Positions 27,471-37,146 of a stretch of 64,000 nt of DNA are shown piece by piece; the stretch's first letter is position 1; every line of letters starts with the position of its first letter. Position numbers and translations under genes: made by a program. The stretch spans positions 186,001 to 250,000 of the forward strand of contig NZ_JBHRXI010000001.1 in NCBI RefSeq assembly GCF_042648365.1, read 5' to 3'. This DNA is from Lutimaribacter_A marinistellae. GTDB lineage: Bacteria; Pseudomonadota; Alphaproteobacteria; Rhodobacterales; Rhodobacteraceae. The notes beneath the pieces were generated by a model, which saw nothing but the letters and a program-made list of their open reading frames with translations, was not told the origin of the DNA and did not search any database.

Positions 27471-27893
27471 ATGACCGATCCACGCGATACCGAACTCAGC
27501 CCCCAGGATTGCCTCGTCGCGATCATGGTCGCCATCTCCGCCTCGGACGAGAACATCCGCACCGCCGAGCTGGTCAAGATCCAGTCGGCGATCAACATGC
27601 TGCCGGTCTTCGGCGGTTACGACTCCGAACGGATGAAGCATGCCGCGCAGATCGTGTTCGACCTGTTCGAACACGAAGACGGGCTCGACGCGCTGTTCGA
27701 ACTGGTGCGCCAATACCTGCCCAGCCGCCTGTTCGAAACCGCCTACGCGCTGGCCTGCGACGTCGCGGCGGCCGACGGCAAGCTGGCCGAGACCGAGCTG
27801 CGCCTGCTCGAAGAGATGCGCTATGAGCTCGATATCGACCGGCTGCATGCCGCTGCCATCGAACGCGGCGCCCGCGCCCGTCACCTGACCTGA
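27471..27893 (+). CDS. TerB-like tellurite-resistance-family protein
   Basis: 140-aa all-helical protein. Two related helical segments, LVAIMVAISASDENIRTAELVKIQSAI and AYALACDVAAADGKLAETELRLLEEM, carry the acidic metal-binding pattern (S/D-x-E, A-D-G-K-L-x-x-x-E) of the TerB fold. Solitary TerB domains are common in alphaproteobacteria and usually have no direct link to tellurite. It sits 5 nt before the L,D-transpeptidase gene on the same strand, so the pair is likely co-transcribed. Confidence 0.83.
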   Translation: MTDPRDTELSPQDCLVAIMVAISASDENIRTAELVKIQSAINMLPVFGGYDSERMKHAAQIVFDLFEHEDGLDALFELVRQYLPSRLFETAYALACDVAAADGKLAETELRLLEEMRYELDIDRLHAAAIERGARARHLT

Positions 27894-27898
27894 GGCCG

Positions 27899-28330
27899 AT
27901 GGCCGCCCTGGCCTTGCTGCGAACCCTCGCCGCCGCATGTCTCGCGGCGGCTGGCACCATGGCCCAGGCCGATCCGCTCGAGGCCCATATCGACAAGTCC
28001 GACCAGGAAATGTCGGTCTATCTCGACGACGCGCTCATCCACCGTTGGCCCGTGTCCACGGCCCGCGCCGGCAAGGTCACGCCGTCTGGACGATACCGCC
28101 CGCAGGTCCTCAAGCGGATGCACTACTCGACGCTCTACAACAACGCGCCGATGCCCTTCTCCATCTTCTTCCACGGCAATTACGCAATCCACGGAACGGA
28201 CCAGACCGAGAAACTCGGCTGCCCCGCCTCCGCCGGCTGCGTCCGCCTGCACCCCGAGAACGCGGAAACCCTGTTCAACCTCGTCCGCGAAATCGGACCC
28301 GAGAACACGCTCATCGTGATCCGCGACTGA
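27899..28330 (+). CDS. L,D-transpeptidase (YkuD family), short periplasmic form
   Basis: 143-aa secreted protein that could cross-link peptidoglycan or attach lipoproteins. A signal peptide (LLRTLAAACLAAAGTMAQA) precedes one YkuD domain with the HGNYAIHGTDQTEKLGCPASAGCVRL active site: His in IHGT and Cys in S-A-G-C-V-R-L. ATG at 27899 begins MAALALLRTL, immediately after the TerB-like stop. Close to the minimal size for the family. A second, TAT-type member lies at 38236. Confidence 0.9.
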   Translation: MAALALLRTLAAACLAAAGTMAQADPLEAHIDKSDQEMSVYLDDALIHRWPVSTARAGKVTPSGRYRPQVLKRMHYSTLYNNAPMPFSIFFHGNYAIHGTDQTEKLGCPASAGCVRLHPENAETLFNLVREIGPENTLIVIRD

Positions 28331-28339
28331 CCGGGCGCG

Positions 28340-29191
28340 TCAGGCCGCCTTGATGCCCGCCTGGTTGTCAAAGATCGAATCCGCTCCGGGCGCACGTGGC
28401 AGCGGCAGGCGCATCGGCACCCCGGTCGCCCGCGGCGCAAGCGTTGTCGCCCCGCGCAGCACCCGTGCATCGAATGCCGCCAGATCCTCGGTGTGGAACA
28501 CCGGAAACGCATCGACCGCCGCATAGGAAAACAACAATAGCGGCCGCTCCCGGTCGGACCTGTTTTCCGAAGACGCGTGCAGCGTCCGCACGTGATGAAC
28601 CGAGATCGACCCGGCACGCGCCGTCAGCGACACCGCCTTGTCCAGATCGTCCGACAGGTCAGCATCCCGAATACCTCCGACGAACACGCCATCCTGATGA
28701 TGATCGTAAATCGGCCCCTTGTGCGATCCCGGAATGACCTGCAACGGCCCGTTCTCCTCGGTGCAATCTTCCAGCATCACGCCGACGGCCAGAAGGTCGT
28801 CATTGGTATGCGGATAAAATGCCCAATCCTGATGCCACGCGATATTCGCCTTGCCGCCAGCCGGCTTGAAATTCAGTTTCGAGTGGTCGAACCGCACCGT
28901 CCCGCCCAATAGCGGCGCGATGATATCCACCAGCACCTTCGATCGCATCAGCGCGTCAAAGGCCGGATCCTGCTCCACGGGGTCCTTGATCCGGCGCAGC
29001 TTGGGCGCATCGGGCGTGTGGCCCGGACCCACGTCGAAAATGCCGTCCGAGGACGATACCTGCCTCGACGCGTCCTTGAACCGCGCGACCACCGCACGCA
29101 ACGCGTTCAGCTGCGCTGGCGGAATTACGCCCTCCACCACCAGATACCCGTTCTCGCGATAAAACTGCTGTTGCGCGTCCGTCAGTTCCAT
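28340..29191 (-). CDS. Phytanoyl-CoA dioxygenase (PhyH) family protein
   Basis: 283-aa Fe(II)/2-oxoglutarate-dependent oxygenase. The metal-binding facial triad is visible as HQD in NIAWHQDWAFYPHTN (H-x-D) with the distal His in SISVHHVRTLHASSENRSDRERP, where the Arg binds 2-oxoglutarate. GPLQVIPGSHKGPIYDHH is also typical. N-terminal MELTDAQQQFYRENGYLVVEGVI matches the family. The hydroxylated substrate (lipid, amino acid or small molecule) is unknown. It converges on the L,D-transpeptidase gene with a 9-nt gap. Confidence 0.88.
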   Translation of the reverse strand: MELTDAQQQFYRENGYLVVEGVIPPAQLNALRAVVARFKDASRQVSSSDGIFDVGPGHTPDAPKLRRIKDPVEQDPAFDALMRSKVLVDIIAPLLGGTVRFDHSKLNFKPAGGKANIAWHQDWAFYPHTNDDLLAVGVMLEDCTEENGPLQVIPGSHKGPIYDHHQDGVFVGGIRDADLSDDLDKAVSLTARAGSISVHHVRTLHASSENRSDRERPLLLFSYAAVDAFPVFHTEDLAAFDARVLRGATTLAPRATGVPMRLPLPRAPGADSIFDNQAGIKAA

Positions 29192-29272
29192 GGCCCTGTC
29201 TCCTCCCTGACCCTAGGATCATGGTGATCCCCGCGCCCGGAACGGGTCTTGGCCTTTTGCGACAGATTCCGG

Positions 29273-30757
29273 TCAGCTTCCGTAAAGGGCGCCCCAGCGT
29301 TCGATCAGCGCCTGTTGCAACCCCTTCGCCCGCCGGTTCCACGATCGGGCGCCGTCGGGACGCTCGCGCTGCGCGCGCGGGATCTTGGCCCGCGTCTCCA
29401 GGTCGGCGGTAAAGATGGCAAAGGCCAGCTGGGTGCCATCCGCCGCCGTCATGTACCCGCCCAACCCCGAAACGAAGTTCAGCGTGCCGGTCTTTGCGTC
29501 CACCTTGATCGGATGGGTCGTCATCACCCGCCCCGACGCGTCGCGCATCAGGAACGGCTTCATCAGCGACCGCAAGGTTCCGTCCCCATGCATCGCCACC
29601 AACGCGCGCACCAGGTCCTGCGGCGCAAGGCGCGAGGCCGGCCCAAGGCCCGAATGATCCACCATGGCCGGTGACTGCATGCCGAACCGCTCCACCGCCC
29701 ACGCATTCATCTCCTGCGCCGAAGCCTCCAGCGAGGCCGGTATCCCGGCCCGTGCGGCCGTCGCACTCATCCCCACCATCTCGGCGGTGATGTTGGTCGA
29801 GTATTTCAGCATCCCCCGCAGGATGTCGCGCATTGGCTCGCTTTCGTGGCGGGCCAGTTCGGTCGTGCCCTGCGGCAGGTCGCGCACGACCTCTACCCGG
29901 CTCAGCGCGATGCCATGCGCGCGCATCAGGGTCTGGAACACGTCCCCGGCGTAAAGGCCCGGCAGCCGCACCGGCAACCAGCGCGCACCGCCATTGCCCA
30001 GCGCACCCGACGCAACAGTCCAGCTGTCCAGCCGCGGCCCGGACTCGTAGGTATAGATCGGCAGCGACCGGCGGGCGACCTGCATCTTGGCCATCGCGAC
30101 AGCGGGCCGGTAATCCCCGGCAGGCGCATCCATGCTTACGGCATAGCCCGAACCCGCGCGCTTCCACTCGAAATGCACACGGTTGAAATTCAACGCGATG
30201 CCGCTCACCGCGGGGCTGTAGCCCACATGGTCCGGCTGGCCGGGGTCGATGCTTTTCACAAAGGGCAACGCCCCGTCATAGACCTTGAAGGCGCCCTGCA
30301 CCTCGTGGATCCCGGCCTGTTTCACCCGTGCCGCCAGCCCGGCCAGGTGTCGCGTATCCAGAAGCGGATCGCCTCCGCCCGCAAGGATCAGGTCGCCCTT
30401 CAGGATCCCGCCCTCAACCGGCCCCGCCGCCAGCACCCGCGTGGCAAAGCGGTGGTCGACCCCCAGCACATCCAGCGCGTAAAGCGCAGTCAGCGCCTTG
30501 GCCACGCTCGCCGGAGGCAAGGTGCTGTCGCCCCCGAACGCCTCGAGGCCGAGACCCGTCTGCGCGTCCGCGACCGCGAATGCCACATCGCCGCGCAGCC
30601 CGGCCGAGCGGATCACGCGCTCCGGCCCGTTCAGCCCGTCGGGCCGCGCCTGCGGATACAAAGAGCGCTCCGGCGCATTCGCCGAGACGGCCCCCGGCGC
30701 AAGAAACGCCGCGGCAGCACCGGTCAGAAAGGAACGTCGCGAAAGATGATCAACCAT
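29273..30757 (-). CDS. dacB: D-alanyl-D-alanine carboxypeptidase/endopeptidase, PBP4 (DacB) type
   Basis: 494-aa class C penicillin-binding protein. A twin-arginine signal (HLSRRSFLTGAAAAFLAPGAVSA) suggests Tat export. The serine nucleophile motif is PPASVAKAL (SxxK), the second motif is YSTNIT (SxN), and KTGTL is the third, all in peptidase S13 order. Such enzymes trim peptidoglycan stem peptides or cut D-Ala cross-links. ATG at 30757 (MVDHLSRRSF) is preferred over the TTG 12 nt upstream. It is divergent from the EamA transporter gene across 84 bp. Confidence 0.9.
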   Translation of the reverse strand: MVDHLSRRSFLTGAAAAFLAPGAVSANAPERSLYPQARPDGLNGPERVIRSAGLRGDVAFAVADAQTGLGLEAFGGDSTLPPASVAKALTALYALDVLGVDHRFATRVLAAGPVEGGILKGDLILAGGGDPLLDTRHLAGLAARVKQAGIHEVQGAFKVYDGALPFVKSIDPGQPDHVGYSPAVSGIALNFNRVHFEWKRAGSGYAVSMDAPAGDYRPAVAMAKMQVARRSLPIYTYESGPRLDSWTVASGALGNGGARWLPVRLPGLYAGDVFQTLMRAHGIALSRVEVVRDLPQGTTELARHESEPMRDILRGMLKYSTNITAEMVGMSATAARAGIPASLEASAQEMNAWAVERFGMQSPAMVDHSGLGPASRLAPQDLVRALVAMHGDGTLRSLMKPFLMRDASGRVMTTHPIKVDAKTGTLNFVSGLGGYMTAADGTQLAFAIFTADLETRAKIPRAQRERPDGARSWNRRAKGLQQALIERWGALYGS

Positions 30758-30841
30758 GGCTCGAATCAAATCCGATCTTCTTGTCAGTCAAGCGACGTCT
30801 TTCGGGTTTTTCAACGACATGAAGCATGATACCGGCCGCGC

Positions 30842-31669
30842 ATGCTGCGCGCGGTTCTCATCATGTCGGTGGCGATGTCCTGTATTCCGCTTGGCGACAT
30901 GGCGGGCAAGCTGCTGACCTCGGGCCAGGGCGCGGCACCCGTTTTCGTCGCCTGGTCCCGCTTTGCGCTGGGCGCGTTGATGATTTTGCCCTTCACGCCC
31001 CCCGCCGCGTTCCGCCTGCTGGGGGACTGGCGCATCTGGCTGCGCGCGCTCCTGATCGCTGGCGGAATCCTCTCGATCCAGACCGCGCTCAGCACCGAGC
31101 CGCTGGCCGATGTCTTTGCCGCCTTCTTCATCGGTCCCATCGTCAGCTACGTCCTTTCCGCCCTGCTGTTGCGCGAACCCGTCACACCGTTCCGAAACGT
31201 CTGCATGGCGATGGGGTTCCTCGGGGTACTGCTGGTCGTGCGCCCCGGTTTCGGCGGCGGCACCGGGCTGATCTTCGCCCTGCTCGCGGGGGTGTTCTAC
31301 GGCTGTTTCCTGACCGCCTCGCGCTGGCTGTCCCATCTCGGCAGCCCCGAGGCGCTGACCTTCACCCAACTGGCGATTGCCGGACTGGTGCTCATGCCGC
31401 TCGGTCTCGCCCACCTGCCCCCGCCCGACGCCACGACGGCCGGTCTTACGCTGCTCAGCACCGCAGGTTCGCTCGCGGGCAACCTGCTCCTGCTCTACGC
31501 CTATTCCCGTGCGCCCGCGACCGTGCTGGCCCCCATGGTCTATTTCCAGCTCGCCGCCGCCACGGCGCTGGGCTGGGCGGTGTTCGCGGACCTGCCTGAC
31601 ATGCTGACATGGATCGGGCTCGCACTGGTGCTGGGCTCAGGGCTTGCCTCGGCCCTCATCCGGCGCTGA
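30842..31669 (+). CDS. EamA/DMT-family transporter
   Basis: 275-aa integral membrane protein with two EamA halves and about ten helices. Examples are VFVAWSRFALGALMILPFTPP, VFAAFFIGPIVSYVLSALLLREPV and MVYFQLAAATALGWAVFADLPD. The drug/metabolite transporter superfamily usually exports amino acids, nucleosides or small metabolites. The start at 30842 (MLRAVLIMSV) opens directly on the first helix. The last 33 nt overlap the convergent nadD gene. Substrate unknown. Confidence 0.87.
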   Translation: MLRAVLIMSVAMSCIPLGDMAGKLLTSGQGAAPVFVAWSRFALGALMILPFTPPAAFRLLGDWRIWLRALLIAGGILSIQTALSTEPLADVFAAFFIGPIVSYVLSALLLREPVTPFRNVCMAMGFLGVLLVVRPGFGGGTGLIFALLAGVFYGCFLTASRWLSHLGSPEALTFTQLAIAGLVLMPLGLAHLPPPDATTAGLTLLSTAGSLAGNLLLLYAYSRAPATVLAPMVYFQLAAATALGWAVFADLPDMLTWIGLALVLGSGLASALIRR

Positions 31670-32263
31670 CCAGCCGCCCCGCGCCCTGATCTCGGTCGAG
31701 CTCAGATCGACCATCGGCATGTTCACGAAACACCACGCAGGCGCCACCGCCCGGCCCAGAAGGTGTCGCGCCTGCCCGTCCAGCCTGTAAGCCCGGTAGG
31801 CCCGCGCCGTGACCGACCGCAGGGCACGCGCCCTGTCGCCGGGACGCGCCACCACCCCGACCGGCACCGTCTCCATGATGTATCGCCAGTCCTTCCAGCG
31901 ATGAAACTGCGCCAGGTTGTCGGCCCCCATCACCCAGACGAACCGCACGCCGGGATATAGCGCTACCAGCCGCGCCAGAGTATCCGCCGTGGCCCGCGTT
32001 TCCAGCCGTGCCTCCAGATCGGTGATCGCGACGCGCGGATGATCCACCATCGCCCGCGCCGCCTCCAGACGCCATTCCAGCGGCGCAGGTCCATGCGGTT
32101 TGAGAGGGTTGCCGGGCGTCACCAGCCACCACATCCGGTCCAGGCCAAAGGCCGTCATCGCCGCCAGCGAGGCCTGCACATGCCCCTCGTGCGGCGGATC
32201 GAACGACCCGCCGAACAGCCCTATGGCCTGCCCCGGCCGTGCATATGGAAAACCATTCCGCAT
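31637..32263 (-). CDS. nadD: Nicotinate-nucleotide adenylyltransferase
   Basis: 208-aa nucleotidyltransferase that converts nicotinate mononucleotide plus ATP to deamido-NAD in NAD synthesis. The (T/H)xGH-type motif IGLFGGSFDPPHEGH is at about residues 14-28, WWLVTPGNPLKPHG binds substrate, and the closing VDLSSTEIRARGG is diagnostic. The ATG at 32263 (MRNGFPYARPGQ) has no strong SD; an adjacent in-frame GTG is possible. It pairs functionally with nadE at 50119. The 3' end overlaps the EamA gene by 33 nt in antisense. Confidence 0.93.
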   Translation of the reverse strand: MRNGFPYARPGQAIGLFGGSFDPPHEGHVQASLAAMTAFGLDRMWWLVTPGNPLKPHGPAPLEWRLEAARAMVDHPRVAITDLEARLETRATADTLARLVALYPGVRFVWVMGADNLAQFHRWKDWRYIMETVPVGVVARPGDRARALRSVTARAYRAYRLDGQARHLLGRAVAPAWCFVNMPMVDLSSTEIRARGGWSAPDEGRGKP

Positions 32264-32408
32264 CACCCAAGGCAAAGCGCAAAATCGGTCAGGAGAGTCA
32301 ACCGCTTCCGCGCTGGCCGCGAACGCGGCCCACACGGACCGGGCAAATCCCTTCCTTTGACCCCTCCCTCCCCTTACCATCGACGCACCGATGCTTTGGA
32401 GGTGCGCC

Positions 32409-32978
32409 ATGAAACGCCTGTTCCCGTCCCTGCCGCCGGACGCCACGCTGGGCCACGTTTACCGCGCCTTTCCGGAAAAACTGGGCCCGCTGGCCGAATA
32501 CCAGAACCGCGTGATGCGGGGCGACAGCGCCCTCAGCGTCGCGCAACGAGAGCTCATCGCCACCTACGTGTCCGGGCTGAACGCCTGTGCCTTTTGCTAC
32601 GGGGCGCACAAGGTGCACGCCAAGGCCTTTGGCGTCGATATTGGCATCGTTGATGCAATGATGACCGACCTCGAAACCGCCGATATCGACGACCGGATGA
32701 AGCCGCTTCTGCATTATGCCGGCAAGCTCACCACCAGCCCGTCGCGCATGACCGAAGCGGATGCACAGGCAGCCTATGACGCCGGGTGGTCCGAGGCCGC
32801 GCTTTTCGACGCCATACAGGTTGCGGGCGTGTTCAACCTGATGAACCGGATGCTCGAAGGGACCGGCATAACCGAATACTATCTCGATCCCGAAACCGCG
32901 GCCGAAGACATGCTCGACGGCTTGCGAAGCAAGACCTGTTACGCCGATTTCGGCAGGGCAAACGGGCTTTTCGACTGA
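32409..32978 (+). CDS. AhpD-like/carboxymuconolactone decarboxylase-family protein
   Basis: 189-aa helical protein. The AhpD-type redox pair CxxC and following histidine are in CAFCYGAHKVHAKAFG (about residues 59-74), preceded by LSVAQRELIATYVSGLN. Such proteins act as thiol peroxidase-like reductases or are uncharacterised CMD paralogues. A GGAGG site precedes the ATG at 32409 by about 8 nt. The gene is followed by a bidirectional terminator shared with the outer-membrane barrel gene. Confidence 0.85.
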   Translation: MKRLFPSLPPDATLGHVYRAFPEKLGPLAEYQNRVMRGDSALSVAQRELIATYVSGLNACAFCYGAHKVHAKAFGVDIGIVDAMMTDLETADIDDRMKPLLHYAGKLTTSPSRMTEADAQAAYDAGWSEAALFDAIQVAGVFNLMNRMLEGTGITEYYLDPETAAEDMLDGLRSKTCYADFGRANGLFD

Positions 32979-33046
32979 TCGCTTTCCCGCACGCCTCAGC
33001 ACTGTCAGGCAAGCAGGCACACACGAACACCGCCGCGCAAAAGCAA

Positions 33047-33071
33047 AAGGCCCGGATGCTCTCCGGGCCTT
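33047..33071. terminator. Bidirectional rho-independent terminator
   Basis: AAGGCCCGGA and TCCGGGCCTT form a perfect 10-bp stem with a 5-nt loop. On the + strand it is followed by TCTTCTTT, and on the - strand by TTGCTTTTG. It lies between the ends of the AhpD-like gene and the convergent outer-membrane gene, so it can end both transcripts. Confidence 0.85.
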
Positions 33072-33094
33072 CTTCTTTCCAATCTGTCGCGGGA

Positions 33095-33724
33095 TCAGAA
33101 CTTGTATGACGCGCGCACGTGAACGGTGCCGAAATCGACATCGTTACCCGAAGCACCGAAATCGTCGAACTTGTGGTACTGGTACTCACCGCCGACGACC
33201 CAGTTCTCCGAGATCTTATGGTCGTAACCGACACCCACGACATAGCCCGGATCGTCGAAATCAAGGTTGGTCACACCCGACCCGCCGTCGAAATTGGTAT
33301 AGGCAAGGCCGGCGCTGGCATAGACCAGCCCATCGCCCAGATCGCGACCGCCACGCACCTTGAGGCGCGCGATATTGTCGAACGTGCCCGAGTTGCCGCC
33401 GTCGTTGAACGACAGGTCCGCGAAATCATATTGCAGTTCCGGGCCGACGACCCAATCGCCGAAATCCCACAGGTAGCCCACGTGGAAACCGCCGATCACC
33501 CCATCGGTGTCAAAGGTGTTGGGCGGCGTCACGTCGAACTCGCCAAAGCCATAGCCCAGCTGCCCACCGACATAGCCACCTTCCCACGAGCCGCTCACCG
33601 GCGTTGCGGGAACGACCGGCGCCGCGATCACCGGCTCGGTGGCGGCGGGTTCGAGATTGCCTGCCAGCGCGGCCGAAGCCATTCCGCCAGCCAGGATCGT
33701 CGACAGCAATACGGTACGTTTCAT
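33095..33724 (-). CDS. Outer membrane beta-barrel protein (OMP25/OmpA-barrel-like)
   Basis: 209-aa outer-membrane protein. A signal peptide (MKRTVLLSTILAGGMASAALA) is followed by a proline/alanine linker. An eight-strand-type barrel then begins WEGGYVGGQLGYGFGEFD and repeats aromatic-glycine strands (GVIGGFHVGYLWDFGDWVVGPELQYDF). It ends VHVRASYKF, with C-terminal phenylalanine, the usual barrel-assembly signal. Similar small porin-like proteins in Rhizobiales and Rhodobacterales act as structural outer-membrane proteins. Its 5' side faces ettA across the longest gene-free gap of the window. Confidence 0.87.
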   Translation of the reverse strand: MKRTVLLSTILAGGMASAALAGNLEPAATEPVIAAPVVPATPVSGSWEGGYVGGQLGYGFGEFDVTPPNTFDTDGVIGGFHVGYLWDFGDWVVGPELQYDFADLSFNDGGNSGTFDNIARLKVRGGRDLGDGLVYASAGLAYTNFDGGSGVTNLDFDDPGYVVGVGYDHKISENWVVGGEYQYHKFDDFGASGNDVDFGTVHVRASYKF

Positions 33725-34101
33725 TTCAGGTTATCCTTCGATTTTCTTCTGCTTTCCGGCCCCCGAAAAGGCCGTTGCCGATCAGCTATGCGCGCCACCG
33801 TCCGGTAAAAGCCCCCGCTCGACCTGCCCTCCCGTCATGCGTCAAAAGCCGCCGGTCGCCCGCCCGAGGGCAAGCCATTCCCCGCCGAATGACGGATCTG
33901 AAACCAGTCGTGAAGGAACCTTTTCGACGGAACCGCAACGCATGTGCGTTGCGCCGTGGCGGCGCGGTTTCGGCGACCGTTTCACCGCTGCCACGGACAA
34001 AGCCCCCGAATACGCGCCACAGGATCGCGCGCCGGATTGCCCCTGCCCCGTCCAACCTGTATCAGGCTTCCCGACACGCAGGACCCAAACCGGAGCATTC
34101 C
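33725..34101. other. Gene-free divergent gap between outer-membrane barrel gene and ettA
   Basis: This 377-bp stretch should hold the promoters of both neighbours. I find no convincing small coding frame with its own ribosome site, no tRNA-like cloverleaf and no perfect long hairpin. Reading frames crossing it continue into ettA but lose EttA family character before 34102. I could not place promoter boxes reliably. Confidence 0.5.
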
Positions 34102-35757
<1,656 letters not shown>

Positions 35758-35764
35758 TCACAAG

Positions 35765-35788
35765 AAGGGTGGGCAACCCGCCCTTTTT
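35765..35788 (+). terminator. Rho-independent terminator of ettA
   Basis: AAGGGTGGG and CCCGCCCTT pair (one T-G wobble) around a 3-nt loop, directly followed by a T5 run. It begins 8 nt after the ettA stop codon. Confidence 0.85.
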
Positions 35789-35949
35789 CTTGCCGCCCGG
35801 TCTTGCGCGTGGCTCGGGCTATCTTAAAGCCCAGCCATTGTAGGCTCGCTCGCAAGACTGCCCGGCCTAATACCCAAACCCAGTTTACGCGTAGGCACCT
35901 GCACCCTAGTTGAGCAGAACCGGCTACCGCTTGACAAACGTCACAAAGC

Positions 35950-36240
35950 TCAGGCTTCGGCGACCACGGCACCTTTCATTTCGCCGGTCATGCGGGTCAT
36001 GTCTTCGTGGTGGACCTTGTCGCGCACCGCGGCGATTGCGGCCTCGGCGGCGTCGCGGGTGGCCTCGTCCGGCCATTCGGTGATCGCGGCGCTGGTGCGT
36101 TCGCTGGTGCGCACCACGGTGACGCGGCTTGCCCCCAGGTCCTTGAGCGCGGGCAGACGCTTTTCGACGATGCCGCGCAGGGTGATGTCGTAATCCGTCC
36201 CGTCCGCGATTTCCCAGGTGGTAATGGTGACGTATTTCAT
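35950..36240 (-). CDS. Small ferredoxin-fold (ABM/EthD-like) hypothetical protein
   Basis: 96-aa protein beginning MKYVTITTWEIADGTDYDI, with LRGIVEKRLPALKDLGASRVTVVRTSERTSAAITEWPDEATRDAA. The beta-alpha-beta spacing resembles small dimeric alpha/beta-barrel proteins of the ABM or muconolactone-isomerase type, but I recognise no named family. ATG at 36240 follows GGGGAGA. The gene is divergent from the first cold-shock gene. The 190 bp between ettA and its stop contain only the ettA terminator. Confidence 0.62.
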   Translation of the reverse strand: MKYVTITTWEIADGTDYDITLRGIVEKRLPALKDLGASRVTVVRTSERTSAAITEWPDEATRDAAEAAIAAVRDKVHHEDMTRMTGEMKGAVVAEA

Positions 36241-36373
36241 GGTCGTCTCCCCTCGTCCCAGATATGCAAACCATAGCATATCCCGCCGATTTTCGCAGCA
36301 TCCGACAGGTCGGACCGAACAAAACGCTTGCAAAACGCCGCGATCACACCCATATGCCCCATGCTACGTTTTT

Positions 36374-36479
36374 CTATCTCGACCCACTGTCTCCTTACGG
36401 CGCTCAGTCTTCGATTTCAGACCGACTATGCCGGGCCGTCGCATCCTGCGGGCGGCGTTACATACAGGAGACCACGGAT
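36374..36479 (+). promoter_or_regulatory. Conserved 5' leader of cold-shock gene 1
   Basis: This leader closely matches the one upstream of the second cold-shock gene (39456-39559). Shared blocks are CAGTCTTCGATTTC at 36405-36418, GCATCCTGCGGGC at 36441-36453, and a CAGGAG ribosome site at 36465-36470. The block around 36435-36456 can form a GCCG-CGCA / TGCG-CGGC stem. Leaders of this kind in cspA-type genes control stability and translation at low temperature; that role is inferred here. Confidence 0.6.
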
Positions 36480-36686
36480 ATGGCTACTGGCACCGTGAAA
36501 TGGTTCAACACCACCAAAGGTTACGGCTTCATCGCGCCCGATGGCGGCAAGAAGGACGTTTTCGTCCACATCTCTGCCGTTGAACGTTCGGGCCTGACCG
36601 GTCTGGCCGACAACCAGAAGGTCAGCTTCGACATCGAAGCAGGCCGCGACGGTCGCGAAAGCGCGTCGAACCTCGAACTGCTCTAA
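36480..36686 (+). CDS. Cold-shock protein, CspA family (copy 1)
   Basis: 68-aa single cold-shock domain that binds single-stranded RNA/DNA and melts RNA structure. RNP1 is KGYGFIAP and RNP2 is DVFVHISAVE, both intact, starting MATGTVKWFNTTKG. It is nearly identical to the copy at 39560; differences cluster in the last third (DIEAGRDGRESASNLELL against ELKPGRDGRESAVDLQLL). A CAGGAG site precedes the ATG, and a strong terminator lies 40 nt after the stop. Confidence 0.95.
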   Translation: MATGTVKWFNTTKGYGFIAPDGGKKDVFVHISAVERSGLTGLADNQKVSFDIEAGRDGRESASNLELL

Positions 36687-36726
36687 GCATGTTCTGCCGG
36701 GGTCTTTCCCGGCCACGAGATCAAGG

Positions 36727-36754
36727 GGACGGGTGCGCGGCGCCCGTCCTTTTT
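36727..36754 (+). terminator. Rho-independent terminator of cold-shock gene 1
   Basis: GGACGGG and CCCGTCC form a 7-bp GC stem with a 9-nt loop (extra inner GC pairs possible), followed at once by a T5 run and a further T-rich stretch. Confidence 0.87.
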
Positions 36755-36843
36755 CGTTTTTGCCCCCGGCCCGCCCTGCGGCGGCCATAGTCCCGCCACA
36801 TTTCTTTGGCCCCCTGAGGCGGGGGCAAGGAACAGGTGCGATC

Positions 36844-37062
36844 ATGGCCATCATTCTGATCGGGTTGGGCAGCCTCATCGGCTTTGTCACGGCGCTGGTG
36901 AACTACCTTCTGCTCGAAGCGAGTCTTCTCGCGGCGCTCGGGATGTGGTTCCTGATCGGCTTCGGCCTGCCGCTTCTTTTCATCCTCGTGGGACTCGCGC
37001 AGGCGCATCTGCGCAACACCGCCGGCACTGCCCGCGACACCCGCGCCCGCACCGCAGGCTAA
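36844..37062 (+). CDS. Small membrane protein with two helices
   Basis: 72-aa protein, almost all hydrophobic: MAIILIGLGSLIGFVTALVNYLLL forms one helix and ALGMWFLIGFGLPLLFILVGLAQA a second, with a polar Thr/Arg-rich tail. AAGGA lies about 10 nt before the ATG at 36844. I recognise no family. Codon positions look coding because helices and charge follow the positive-inside rule, but the gene could be a spurious small frame. Confidence 0.55.
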   Translation: MAIILIGLGSLIGFVTALVNYLLLEASLLAALGMWFLIGFGLPLLFILVGLAQAHLRNTAGTARDTRARTAG

Positions 37063-37095
37063 GGTTTCGGGCCCGCGCTGCCGGGGGTACCGATT

Positions 37096-37143
37096 GTACA
37101 AAACGGTCAATGAGCCCCTGCGAGGGGGTACAAAACGGTCAAT
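37096..37143. repeat. 16-nt direct repeat pair between convergent genes
   Basis: GTACAAAACGGTCAAT occurs at 37096-37111 and again exactly at 37128-37143, 32 nt apart. The spacer contains a CCCC-TGCGA-GGGG hairpin. Both copies lie in the 84-bp gap between the ends of the small membrane gene and trxC. Tandem terminal repeats of this sort occur at the ends of some IS21-type elements, so an element remnant is one possibility; a protein-binding site is another. No transposase fragment is visible. Confidence 0.6.
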
Positions 37144-37146
37144 TCG

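Noticed and set aside
33604..34101. N-terminal extension of the ettA frame by 166 codons
   Set aside because: The extension is Arg/Pro-rich without EttA similarity, and the ATG at 34102 gives the usual EttA N-terminus and length.
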